Part shown: positions 24,491 through 33,034 of the stretch, in pieces
Numbering within the stretch: the first letter of the stretch is position 1
How the letters are laid out: each line of letters begins with the position of its first letter
Origin: Weissella viridescens
GTDB taxonomy: Bacteria > Bacillota > Bacilli > Lactobacillales > Lactobacillaceae
Length of the DNA stretch: 64,000 nt
Reading direction: 5' to 3'
NCBI RefSeq assembly: GCF_003862435.1
Contig: NZ_RHGY01000001.1
Span: 390,758 to 454,757 of the forward strand
Program-made: the position numbers and the translations under genes
The notes under the pieces: generated by a model
Databases searched by the model: none
What the model saw: the letters and a program-made list of their open reading frames with translations, nothing else
Told to the model about the DNA's origin: nothing

Positions 24491-26347
24491 TTAGTGACGC
24501 TTCTTTAAGATACCACCAAGACCAAGGGTTCCGATAAGAACACCAAGACCAGTAAGGGCAGCTTCTTGATCACTACCTGTATTTGGCAATGTCTTTGCTG
24601 CTGGTGTGTTTTGCTCTGCTTGTGTAGAAACAACCGGTGTTGCTGTTGGCATGCTTGTCGCAGCTTCTGAGACGCTGTTATTAACATTTGCTTCAGGGGC
24701 AACAGGTGTTTGTTCAGTCATGCTACCACTTTGTTCTGAAACTGAAGGAGCTTGTGATCCTGATTCAGGTTGCGTTGGTTGCGCTGGCTTAGCATCGCTT
24801 TCAGGATTTTGGGCTTGTCCGCTTTGTGATGCTTCTTGAGATTGTGATCCAGCTGATTGTGAGTCTTGAGATTGGGAACCTTGTGACTGTGAATCAGGTG
24901 TTTGAGATTCTGGTGCCTTTACTCGAGGCAAGTCAGCGGTGTTAAATTCAACATCGAATGATTGAGGCATCTTTGTTGTCCCGAACACAATAAGGACTTT
25001 TCCGGCTAGCGTACGAGAAAGATCACTTGTTGGAATGTTAAATGTCCAAGATTTTCCATCACTATTGAGTGTACCTTCAACTCCGCCGATTGAAAATTCC
25101 TTAATTAATGAGGCAGACATTTCATCAGTGGCAGATATAATTACTTGAGATTGATTACCATTTACCGTGATTTTTACACCAGTCAGAAGGTTACTGTTCA
25201 TACCAGGTGAAAGAATGTGGGTACCTGGCTTGTAATAATTAGCTGTTGTGTCATATGAGCCATTGGCGATAGGACCCTTTTTTGCTTCGTCAGTTTGACG
25301 TTGAGAGGCTGAAGCTGAAATTGAGGCCGAATCAGCAACTGACATTGATGCACGAACTGAATCAGCAATTGATTGAGAAGCTGCAGCAGATTGAGAAGCT
25401 GCCATCGATTGTGAATTTGCAATTGAGTCTGCAATTGATTGAGAAGCTGCAGTTGATTGAGAAGCTGCAATAGAATCTGCTTGTGATTGTGAGATTGAAG
25501 CAGATTGAGAATTAGATAGTGATTGTTGCGGTGTGAGGACGCTACTCATATCGAGTAAGATATCAACATCTGGAGTTTCAGTTATGGTTTTCGTTCCAAT
25601 CGTGTAAGTAATTGAAAGATGACCATTAAGTACATTATCCAGTTGGTCAGTTGTTAAGTTAAATACAAAATTATCACCTTGACGCGTCCCAGTAACACCA
25701 TTAATTGTAAATGAGTTAATCATGTCAGCATCTTCAGGACTTGCGGCAGATAGGGTCAGAATAGCTTGGTTACCCTTAATGGTTACAGAGCTCTTATCGC
25801 CCATGTAATTTTGCATTGTAGATGGTTCAGTGGTTCCCTTCTTCTTATATGAATTTGAGGTATCAAGTGGGTATGTACCATCTGCGTACTTATCAGTTGA
25901 AGCAGCAGTACTGGTTGCTAGTACCTTAACTTGACCGCTTACTAGTGACGTCGCTGTGCTTGTTGAAGTAGCTGCGCTAGTTGAAACCGCAGTGGTTGAT
26001 GCTGAGGTGGTACTTTGTGAAGCAGCGGCAGAAGCACTAACTGATTGAGAAGCAGAAGCACTTGTTGCATCTGTTGTTGATGCTGACGTAGCAACTGAAG
26101 TGCTTGCTGAAACTGGTGCAGTTGCATCTGTTGTTGATCCAGCTGAAAGGGTAACCGTATTATTGGTTGTTGTGGTTGAACCTTGTTGGACTGTTCCTTG
26201 GGCAGGCGCAGTCGTGTCCACGTCATCGGCGTGGGCGTTGGTTGCGTTAGCACCAACTAAGGCTGTTGAAAAAAGTGTTCCAACCAATGCTGAAACCCAA
26301 AGCTTTCCAGACTTAAACATCTTAACGTGTTCTTTTGACTCGTTCAT
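24491..26347 (-). CDS. LPXTG surface protein with two NEAT-like domains
   Basis: A 618-residue wall-anchored protein. Order: KxYKxGKxW-like signal peptide (KMFKSGKLW, cut near AHA-DD at 40); Ser/Thr/Ala-rich region to about 150; domain one about 153-265 (DGTYPLD, EPSTMQNYM, SSVTIKGNQAILTL, then INSFTINGV); an 80-residue Ser-Gln-Ala repeat linker; domain two about 359-470 with the same pattern (VKITVNGNQSQVIIS, FSIGGVEG); a Ser/Gln/Pro-rich stalk; LPNTG at 587, a hydrophobic helix and KKRH. The two domains resemble NEAT haem-binding modules, though the YxxxY haem motif is missing. Start chosen for GGAGGG upstream. Next to mntH on the opposite strand. Confidence 0.75.
   Translation of the reverse strand: MNESKEHVKMFKSGKLWVSALVGTLFSTALVGANATNAHADDVDTTAPAQGTVQQGSTTTTNNTVTLSAGSTTDATAPVSASTSVATSASTTDATSASASQSVSASAAASQSTTSASTTAVSTSAATSTSTATSLVSGQVKVLATSTAASTDKYADGTYPLDTSNSYKKKGTTEPSTMQNYMGDKSSVTIKGNQAILTLSAASPEDADMINSFTINGVTGTRQGDNFVFNLTTDQLDNVLNGHLSITYTIGTKTITETPDVDILLDMSSVLTPQQSLSNSQSASISQSQADSIAASQSTAASQSIADSIANSQSMAASQSAAASQSIADSVRASMSVADSASISASASQRQTDEAKKGPIANGSYDTTANYYKPGTHILSPGMNSNLLTGVKITVNGNQSQVIISATDEMSASLIKEFSIGGVEGTLNSDGKSWTFNIPTSDLSRTLAGKVLIVFGTTKMPQSFDVEFNTADLPRVKAPESQTPDSQSQGSQSQDSQSAGSQSQEASQSGQAQNPESDAKPAQPTQPESGSQAPSVSEQSGSMTEQTPVAPEANVNNSVSEAATSMPTATPVVSTQAEQNTPAAKTLPNTGSDQEAALTGLGVLIGTLGLGGILKKRH
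25245..25500 (-). repeat. Serine-rich coding repeats in the LPXTG gene
   Basis: Short degenerate units encoding AASQSIADS-like peptides are repeated many times. They make a flexible, probably glycosylated, spacer between the two folded domains. Confidence 0.75.
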
Positions 26348-26624
26348 TATAATTCCCTCCAAATGAAAAATAGACACAATTCAATATATGTCATTTATTT
26401 TAACAAAAAAATTGGTATAAGTCTCTACTTTTTGGGACTTAATTTAGATTCACTCTAGCTTAAACAAAGCTTAAAGTGCGACGCTATCCGTGCTGTCACA
26501 TTTAACAATGTATTTAAATCATCAATATTAATGGAAGGTTTCACCAAATCGCTGACGTTTTATGGTCAATTTAACCCAAAATCACGTATGATATAGGTAA
26601 TAAATTTGTTTATGGGAGGCACAA

Positions 26625-27383
26625 ATGCCAAAAGATAAATATACATTAGCGAACCGAACAATTGATGGGTTGATTAAGTTGCCCATGGTCCGTGTGAATC
26701 GCAAAAACTTTTTGAAAACACAATTCAAGGATGATGAAAACTTAAAGGGGATTCTAAAAAATGGTCCACAGGCATACTACTCTGCAAATGAGTTGCGAGA
26801 TAGGGCGGATCTTTTAATTAAAGATAATGTGACCAAAGCTGCTTCTGCTTCTGTCTTGGCCGGTCTGCCTAGTAATCCACTGATTATGCTCGGCACTGGG
26901 GCCGCTGATATTGCGCAGTACTTTGGATTAGCCTTACGCATGGCACAACAATTAGCGTACCTTTTTGGTGAAGATGATCTATTTAACCCGAAAAGTCATT
27001 TAAGTGAGGTCGAACGTGGTCGATTGCTTGGCCTCTTAGGTGCGATGTTTGGTGTTTCGGGTGCGACATCACTGATTTACTTAGGATCACAAAAAATGGC
27101 GGAGCCAATTGGAAATAAAATTGCCGGTAAAGCGGTTTTAGAAGGTGTTAAACATCCGATGATGAAAAAAGTCGGGAGTACGGTAGGGCATAAAATCAGC
27201 CACCAAACCCTAGGGCAAACCATGACCAAAGCTGTGCCGCTTGTTGGTGGCGTGACATCCGGGGTGATTACGTATGTTACTTTTAAACCAATGGGGCAAC
27301 GATTGGCGAATCTCTTAGCGGATAATCTTGCAGCGCAACAAGCACAAACGGAAACGGGCAAGCAATCGGAGAAACCAAAATGA
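26625..27383 (+). CDS. EcsC-like family protein
   Basis: A 252-residue protein. The middle part, ASASVLAGLPSNPLIMLGTGAADIAQY (residues about 72-98) followed by RMAQQLAYLFGEDDL, matches the EcsC family, named after a B. subtilis gene beside an ABC transporter; related proteins in lactobacilli are often automatically named bacteriochlorophyll 4-vinyl reductase, which is surely wrong here. A glycine-rich second half with weakly hydrophobic helices suggests membrane association. GGGAGG precedes the ATG. It overlaps the phosphatase gene by four bases (ATGA), so the two are translated together. Family moderately sure, function unknown. Confidence 0.65.
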   Translation: MPKDKYTLANRTIDGLIKLPMVRVNRKNFLKTQFKDDENLKGILKNGPQAYYSANELRDRADLLIKDNVTKAASASVLAGLPSNPLIMLGTGAADIAQYFGLALRMAQQLAYLFGEDDLFNPKSHLSEVERGRLLGLLGAMFGVSGATSLIYLGSQKMAEPIGNKIAGKAVLEGVKHPMMKKVGSTVGHKISHQTLGQTMTKAVPLVGGVTSGVITYVTFKPMGQRLANLLADNLAAQQAQTETGKQSEKPK

Positions 27384-28135
27384 ACGCAGATACGTTAGAC
27401 ATTGTTAACTTTCGTGATATTGGGGGCAAAACTGGTGAGGCTGGAACCTTAAAGCCGGGGATTTTTTATCGCAGTGCCCAACTAGATCGACTTGACCAAA
27501 CGCAAATTAAGGCGTTGCAACAAGATAAGCATATTCAGCATATCTATGATTTTAGAAGTGATGCTGAAATTGCCGCCAATCCAGATGTCACCATTCCGGG
27601 GGCAGAGTATCAACACATCGATATTTTAGGTGCTGGTAGTGGCGTGCCAAGTTTTGACATGATGCTAAAAAACGCTAAAAATAGCTTTAATTTTATGATG
27701 GAAACCTATTCAGATTTGGTCCTGGATTCGGAGGCGCAAGCACGATACCATGAATTTTTCATGGCTATTTTAAATGATGATACCCCGCTGATTTTCCATT
27801 GTTTTGCTGGAAAAGATCGAACTGGCTTTGCCGCTGCAGTTATTTTGAAAATGGCGGGAATTGACCATCAACAAATTATGGATGATTATTTACGCACGAA
27901 TGAAATGCGTAAACAAGCAAATCAAGAGACGATGGAAGCGATTAAGTCACATCTAAACGTAGCTGAGCAGGATCTCGCTGGGCTGCAGACACTACTTGAA
28001 GTCGATGCACGTTACCTTGAACATGCTGTAGCAGTTATGCGTACAAAGTTTGGAAGTTTTGACAACTATTTAACGCAAGGATTACATTTACCTGAAGACT
28101 ATGTACAACACTTTCAAAGAAGGTTTGTTGTTTAG
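27380..28135 (+). CDS. Tyrosine-protein phosphatase (dual-specificity type)
   Basis: A 251-residue cytoplasmic phosphatase. The catalytic P-loop is FHCFAGKDRTGFAAA near residue 138, with Cys as nucleophile and Arg binding phosphate, and a preceding IYDFRSDAEI segment near 55 is typical of the Y_phosphatase3 family (Lactobacillus/Listeria LipA type). It may dephosphorylate proteins or phosphoinositides. ATGA overlap with the EcsC-like gene implies one transcript and possibly a shared job. No secretion signal, unlike some virulence relatives. Confidence 0.88.
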   Translation: MNADTLDIVNFRDIGGKTGEAGTLKPGIFYRSAQLDRLDQTQIKALQQDKHIQHIYDFRSDAEIAANPDVTIPGAEYQHIDILGAGSGVPSFDMMLKNAKNSFNFMMETYSDLVLDSEAQARYHEFFMAILNDDTPLIFHCFAGKDRTGFAAAVILKMAGIDHQQIMDDYLRTNEMRKQANQETMEAIKSHLNVAEQDLAGLQTLLEVDARYLEHAVAVMRTKFGSFDNYLTQGLHLPEDYVQHFQRRFVV

Positions 28136-28284
28136 TTACATACGCGAATTTGCTTAATTGAAGTGAATTTTGCATGACGTTTTGAAAGAAATTGTAAAGA
28201 AGACAGGCTACTAGGGGATTTACCTAAGAGGCTGGGCGCATTAATGATATAATGAGATAAATTTTACAATAATTAGGAGTCGGT

Positions 28285-31146
28285 ATGTTTAAAGGTAAAA
28301 ATTGGTGGAGTCGCAACTTACTTGTGTACTTGGCCGTATTCTTAGTCGTCTTAGGCTTGCTTTTTGGACCATATTTCTTAACTGGAACGAGTTTTGTTTG
28401 GCAAGCTGATAGTATTTCGCAACACGTGCCAGCTTTGGTTCACTGGCAAAATGATTTAAAGCACTTATTAGCTACTGGTCAATGGCCGGCCCAATGGAAT
28501 TTTCAGTTGGGAATAGGTGCAGACTACTATCAAACGTTTGCTTACTATACACTAGGTGATATTTTCACATATGGTGTCGCCTTCGTGAGCCAAGCGCATT
28601 TAATGGCTTACTACAATATCATGATTGTTGTGCGGATTTTCTTAGCAGGGATTGCTTTTTTAGTTGCACTACATCATTTTACAGATTCACGGAATCCTTG
28701 GATTAATGTCACGGGAGCACTTGCCTATGTCTTTACGGGATATATGGCTTTGTCGGCTTTCTCACATCCTTATTTTGTAAACCCATTAATTATTTTCCCA
28801 CTATTGATTGTCGCCATTGACAATCTTTTGAATCCGGAAAAACCTAAGTCAAAGTATCTATACTTTATTATTATGGTTGCTTGGACGCTTTGGAATAATT
28901 ACTACTTTGCATTTATCATGGCTTTGGGAGCGTTGATTTTCTTTGTTGTTAAAACAACGGTTGATAAGCAATGGTTGAAGTTAACATATTGGTTGAAGAT
29001 TATTCTTCCAACGATTATTGCACTTTTGATTCCAATGGCACTCTTCTTGCCAGGATTAATGGGGCTCTTTACCTCAGCCAGAACCAATCCGGTTTTTGCA
29101 AACGGATTATTCTTGTACCCATTGAGCTATTACCTTGAGCTACCCGCCACATTCATTACGAATGTACCCGGATCTAGTTTTTGGTTAACGGGTGGGTTTT
29201 CGGTCTTGTGTAGTATGGGTGCCATTTACACGTTACGCCGGTTTAAGACATATCCAGTTCTAAACAGTGTGCTTGTGATTAGCATGATTATGCTCCTTTC
29301 ACCAGTTTTTGCTGCTGTAATGAATGGGGCATCATCACCTTCAAACCGATGGACCTTTATGTTTACGCTACCAATGGCGTTAACGGTACCTATTCTATTG
29401 AATAACCTAAAACAAATGACGAACCGCGACTTCTATTGGATAATTGGATTCTTTGGCGTTGCGTTCCTATCATTGTTTTACACGTTTAATTTCAATTTTG
29501 GTTCAAAGTATGCAACGGTGCTGTTCATTGGCTTTGCAATGCTTGTCTTAGTTTACGTTACACGCCGTCATCCAGCTGGGTTGTATGCCATCGTTTTGTT
29601 AGCGATGTTTAATGCACTCACAGTGATGCAACAAAATCGAACGATTGATCTTGATCCTACCCAATCTAATTTGCTCCCAACCAAAAAGGTTGAGAAGTTA
29701 ATTGGCAACCAATCAAAGTACTTTGATGAAAATAAGGGCGAGACCGTTCGCACGGATGACGGGTCAACACTGGATACAGCGGATTCACTTCAAAAAAATG
29801 CTTCATTGAATCGCTCATATATTCAGTCACCACTTGGAAATATTTCTGGGATGATTTCGCCAGCTGCTAACTTAGCCATGAATGGTTCAGCACATAGCAT
29901 CGAAACATACTGGTCATATGAAAATGGGGCGCCAGCTAAGTTATTTAATAATATTCAATTACTTGGAAACAGTAATAACGATATTACCGGGAACTTTGAT
30001 CGTCGCGCCGTCATTTCTAATGTCATGGGCATTAAGTATTGGTTTGTCAATAATGGTGGAGCAAATCCACCGGCAACATATAAGCCAATTAGTGACAAAA
30101 AGATTAATAATCAGACGGTTACAAAGAGTGACGATGTGTATCCACTTGCTTATACGACGGATCAAGTTGTTTCAACAAAGACTTTTAATCAAGCTTCCCC
30201 TACAAAGAAGGAAGCCTATGTTGCACAAGGCGCGGTCACAAATGCCTTGCCTGAAAGCACAACAGCAAATCAATTTGCGAATCAAGTTAAGTCGGTAAAG
30301 ATTAAAAAGTCGGCTGATGGCAAGGCGACGCAAACTGTCCACTATCGTTTTACCTCAAGGAATGGTGCTGAGCCAACCGGAATTTATTTGCCAGCAAATG
30401 CTGATTTAGCCGGTAACGAAGTTCATCTTGAAGTTAAGAACCTGAAGTTCAAGCCGTTCTCGCTTTATCAAAAAGCAACATACGCCACGAACGCTTATAA
30501 GGGTAAGACAAGACAAGCGGCGGAAGCTGATGGCAAGACGGATTATACAACGAATACCAAAGCGTTTAAGTTTAATTGGCTTAGAAATCATGCGAATAGC
30601 ATTGGTAAGTTCGTTGATGGTTATCGTGTGACGGCTAAGTATGGTCGAACAGAACGTATTTTTGGTCAACGCGGCCAAAATAACTTGTCTTACTATTCGC
30701 CAGCTAAAGACGCAACCTTAAATATGGGGCCAGCTAAGGGAACATCACAACAACAATTTATTCCGTTTAGCTTTGATACCCTTGGTACCTATAGCTTTGA
30801 CGTTAATGTTAAGACGATTCCAGTTGATCAACGCTTTGACGCCGTTGCGCATCAAGCACAAGCGAATGCCGTTCCGTTAGATATCAAGCGTGATGCCATC
30901 ACGGGTACGGTTAACGTGAAAAAACCACAAATCTTAGTTACGTCAATTCCGTATTCAACGGGTTGGCAATCAGATCACAATGACATTATCAATGTGAATG
31001 ATGGTTTTGTGGGGATTAAATTGAAGACAGGTACAAATCACTTGAATCTGAAGTATCAAACACCAGGACTCCACTTGGGACTTATTCTAAGTGTTGTTGG
31101 GATTGTTTTGTTACTCATTTTCTCAATTGTTCTTTTCTTTATTTAA
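28285..31146 (+). CDS. yfhO: YfhO-family membrane glycosyltransferase
   Basis: A 953-residue polytopic membrane protein. The opening (NWWSRNLLVYLAVFLVVLGL then FGPYFLTGTSFVWQADSISQ) and about 12 helices up to residue 450 are followed by a large outside domain and one last helix at the end. YfhO of B. subtilis works with CsbB to add GlcNAc to lipoteichoic acid on the outer membrane face; family members add other sugars to teichoic acids. It is slightly longer than YfhO. TATAAT at 28248 (extended TGA-TATAAT) and AGGAG give it its own expression; there is no csbB-like gene next to it. Confidence 0.88.
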   Translation: MFKGKNWWSRNLLVYLAVFLVVLGLLFGPYFLTGTSFVWQADSISQHVPALVHWQNDLKHLLATGQWPAQWNFQLGIGADYYQTFAYYTLGDIFTYGVAFVSQAHLMAYYNIMIVVRIFLAGIAFLVALHHFTDSRNPWINVTGALAYVFTGYMALSAFSHPYFVNPLIIFPLLIVAIDNLLNPEKPKSKYLYFIIMVAWTLWNNYYFAFIMALGALIFFVVKTTVDKQWLKLTYWLKIILPTIIALLIPMALFLPGLMGLFTSARTNPVFANGLFLYPLSYYLELPATFITNVPGSSFWLTGGFSVLCSMGAIYTLRRFKTYPVLNSVLVISMIMLLSPVFAAVMNGASSPSNRWTFMFTLPMALTVPILLNNLKQMTNRDFYWIIGFFGVAFLSLFYTFNFNFGSKYATVLFIGFAMLVLVYVTRRHPAGLYAIVLLAMFNALTVMQQNRTIDLDPTQSNLLPTKKVEKLIGNQSKYFDENKGETVRTDDGSTLDTADSLQKNASLNRSYIQSPLGNISGMISPAANLAMNGSAHSIETYWSYENGAPAKLFNNIQLLGNSNNDITGNFDRRAVISNVMGIKYWFVNNGGANPPATYKPISDKKINNQTVTKSDDVYPLAYTTDQVVSTKTFNQASPTKKEAYVAQGAVTNALPESTTANQFANQVKSVKIKKSADGKATQTVHYRFTSRNGAEPTGIYLPANADLAGNEVHLEVKNLKFKPFSLYQKATYATNAYKGKTRQAAEADGKTDYTTNTKAFKFNWLRNHANSIGKFVDGYRVTAKYGRTERIFGQRGQNNLSYYSPAKDATLNMGPAKGTSQQQFIPFSFDTLGTYSFDVNVKTIPVDQRFDAVAHQAQANAVPLDIKRDAITGTVNVKKPQILVTSIPYSTGWQSDHNDIINVNDGFVGIKLKTGTNHLNLKYQTPGLHLGLILSVVGIVLLLIFSIVLFFI

Positions 31147-31164
31147 TAGAAATGATTACTAAAT

Positions 31165-31203
31165 AAAACCACTAAGTTGAACGCTAGCTTAGTGGTTTTT
31201 ATT
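31165..31203 (+). terminator. Terminator after yfhO
   Basis: AAAACCACTAAG pairs perfectly with CTTAGTGGTTTT around an 11-base loop, followed by further T residues. Confidence 0.88.
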
Positions 31204-31218
31204 TTTGTAAATGATTTG

Positions 31219-31281
31219 TTTACGTGTTATTTACACAAAACCCACGAAACTTACGGTGCTTGTACATTGGTTCGCTATACT
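31219..31281 (+). promoter_or_regulatory. Pho-box-like promoter of orphan pstS
   Basis: TTTACG at 31219 and TTTACA at 31230 are exactly 11 bases apart; CTTACG at 31250 and TGTACA at 31261 are also 11 apart. TATACT (-10) follows nine bases after the last. There is no standard -35. This is the arrangement expected for a PhoP-type activator. Confidence 0.55.
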
Positions 31282-31318
31282 AGGTTTTGTTGAAAGGGAT
31301 TGAAACTTCTAATACATG

Positions 31319-31339
31319 CTACTACTACTACTACTACTA
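31319..31339 (+). repeat. (CTA)7 trinucleotide repeat in the pstS leader
   Basis: Seven exact CTA units in the 5' untranslated region, about 60 bases before the start codon. A shorter AGTAGTAG stretch occurs in the leader of the other pstS. Confidence 0.9.
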
Positions 31340-31398
31340 TGAACAATTCTTTATGACTTCAATCGCTTTCAACATTAATTTTAAAAGGAGATACTTTC

Positions 31399-32280
31399 AT
31401 GAAAAGTACATTAATTAAAACAACCCTTGGTGTGAGCGTTTTGGCTGCAGCAACACTACTTGGTGGTGCTACAGTGGCAAATGCTGATAGTAAAGTGATG
31501 GCAGTTGGTTCAACTGCTTTGCAACCATTAGCCCAAGAGGCTGGTGAAAAGTTTGGCGAAAAGAACAGTGGTGTCAGCGTCAACGTGCAAGGTGGTGGTT
31601 CAGGTGCTGGTCTTAGCCAAGTTGGTAAGGGATCAATTGATGTCGGAAATTCTGATATCTTTGCTTCACAAAAGAAGGGTGTTGATGCGTCAAAGCTTCA
31701 AGATCACCAAGTTGCAGCAGTTGGGATTGCACCAGTTGTCAACAAGGATGTTTCAGTTAAGAACTTGTCATCAAAGCAATTAAAAGAAATCTTCACTGGT
31801 AAAATTACAAACTGGAAGGAGGTTGGCGGTAAGGACGAAAAGATTGTCCTTGTCAACCGTGCCCAAGGTTCTGGAACACGGTTTACCTTCGAACAAAATG
31901 TCTTGGACGGTAAGTCAGCGAAGACTTCACAAGAACAAGATGATAATGGTGCCGTACAAAAGATTGTCGGACAAACACCAGGGGCAATTTCATACTTAGC
32001 CTTCTCATATACGCAAGGGAATGCCGCAAGTAAAATTAAGACGATTAGTGTCGATAAGGTTAAGCCAACCGACAAAAACGTCGCTGATAATAAGTGGAAG
32101 ATCTGGGCTTACGAGCACATGTACACCACTAAGAACCCAAGCAAGGATACAAAGAAGTATATCGACTTTGTTAAGTCAGATGATATGAAGAAGACAACCA
32201 AGAAGCTTGGTTACATTCCAATGTCAGATATGAAGGTTCAAAAAGACGATAAGAATAAGGTTACAAAGTTAGATAAGTAA
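31399..32280 (+). CDS. pstS: Phosphate ABC transporter substrate-binding protein PstS (orphan)
   Basis: A 293-residue exported phosphate-binding protein. A signal peptide (residues 1-29, LAAATLLGGATVANA) precedes the mature protein, which starts with the family motif VMAVGSTALQPLA near residue 36. QGGGSGAG near 67 and IDVGNSD near 85 form the phosphate pocket, and VNRAQGSGTRFTFE near 156 completes it. There is no lipobox Cys, so how it stays at the membrane is unclear; release or charge attraction is possible. It is a single gene, 21 kb away from the full pst operon, with which it would share the PstCAB channel. Confidence 0.92.
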   Translation: MKSTLIKTTLGVSVLAAATLLGGATVANADSKVMAVGSTALQPLAQEAGEKFGEKNSGVSVNVQGGGSGAGLSQVGKGSIDVGNSDIFASQKKGVDASKLQDHQVAAVGIAPVVNKDVSVKNLSSKQLKEIFTGKITNWKEVGGKDEKIVLVNRAQGSGTRFTFEQNVLDGKSAKTSQEQDDNGAVQKIVGQTPGAISYLAFSYTQGNAASKIKTISVDKVKPTDKNVADNKWKIWAYEHMYTTKNPSKDTKKYIDFVKSDDMKKTTKKLGYIPMSDMKVQKDDKNKVTKLDK

Positions 32281-32283
32281 AAC

Positions 32284-32319
32284 AAAAAAGCTCAGGCGCA
32301 CTGCGACCTGAGCTTTTTT
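32284..32319. terminator. Bidirectional terminator between pstS and tetR
   Basis: AAAAAAGCTCAGG pairs with CCTGAGCTTTTTT around a ten-base loop. It overlaps the last codon of the minus-strand regulator. Confidence 0.92.
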
Positions 32320-32914
32320 ATGGGGTTAATTCATTAAGGGTTGAAGCAATACCTTTGATTGTTAATTCATCCAGTAGTTGTGCTAATTCATTTGGCGTAC
32401 TAGTCGGTTTTTTTAGCCATTGTCGGACGACACCAAAGGCAGCTGAAGCCGCATAGTGGCCGATGAATTCAGCTTTGGGCGCCTCGGATTGTGGGAGATT
32501 GTAAAGTGTTTGGAACCCAAGTTGCGTTAATTGGTAGATGCGATCATACAGTTTGTTTTCGAATGTTAAGTCTCCATTTGTGCCAAGCATTGCGTTGATA
32601 AAAGGGGCATGTTTCATGAATATTTTGAGTAGCGCCAAGCGATAGTCGGCGAAACTGGTCGTATCAATTTTAAGATTTGGTTCATCGGAAATGTATTGCT
32701 TGAAAGCTGTTGCCATTTCGTCAAATATCTCATTTTCAGCCTGGTTGAGTAAATCATATTTATCTTCAAAATGTCGATAGAAGGTAGCGCGGTGAACTTG
32801 CGCCTGTTCTACGATATCAGTGACGCTGATTTGATTGAGATCTTGTTGCGCCAACAATTGAATACAAGCATCAAGTAAATTTTGGCGTGTTTTTTTAACT
32901 TTTTGACTTGGCAT
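32318..32914 (-). CDS. TetR/AcrR-family transcriptional regulator
   Basis: A 198-residue repressor. The N-terminal helix-turn-helix runs through residues about 8-55 (TRQNLLDACIQLLAQ, ISVTDIVEQAQVHRATFYRHFEDKYDLL), a textbook TetR signature. The C-terminal ligand domain resembles the TetR_C family (QTLYNLPQSEAPK...). The start at 32914 is chosen for AGGGAG upstream. It is divergent from an ABC-2-like membrane gene, and two CGAC-N5-GTCG sites sit in the gap, so it probably represses that gene and itself. Inducer unknown. Confidence 0.9.
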   Translation of the reverse strand: MPSQKVKKTRQNLLDACIQLLAQQDLNQISVTDIVEQAQVHRATFYRHFEDKYDLLNQAENEIFDEMATAFKQYISDEPNLKIDTTSFADYRLALLKIFMKHAPFINAMLGTNGDLTFENKLYDRIYQLTQLGFQTLYNLPQSEAPKAEFIGHYAASAAFGVVRQWLKKPTSTPNELAQLLDELTIKGIASTLNELTP

Positions 32915-32934
32915 GGGTGCTCCCTCTTGAAATG

Positions 32935-32947
32935 CGACACATCGTCG
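32935..32947. promoter_or_regulatory. Putative TetR operator 1
   Basis: CGAC-ACATC-GTCG, matching the second site's CGAC-N5-GTCG shape, 21 bases upstream of the regulator's start codon. Confidence 0.5.
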
Positions 32948-33004
32948 TGTTTTGTATCTCGTTTTTTGTTCAACCACATTATACAATAAATGAGGTTAAT
33001 AAAG

Positions 33005-33017
33005 CGACAGAGTGTCG
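33005..33017. promoter_or_regulatory. Putative TetR operator 2
   Basis: CGACAGAGTGTCG, a perfect inverted repeat (CGACA-3-TGTCG), 18 bases before the membrane-protein start. Its centre is exactly 70 bases from that of operator 1. Confidence 0.6.
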
Positions 33018-33034
33018 AAAAAAGGAGTGGACGC

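Noticed and set aside
24606-24839. Open frames antisense to the LPXTG gene and other long surface-protein genes.
   Set aside because: They mirror low-complexity Ser/Ala/Gln codons and have no ribosome site or recognisable protein pattern.
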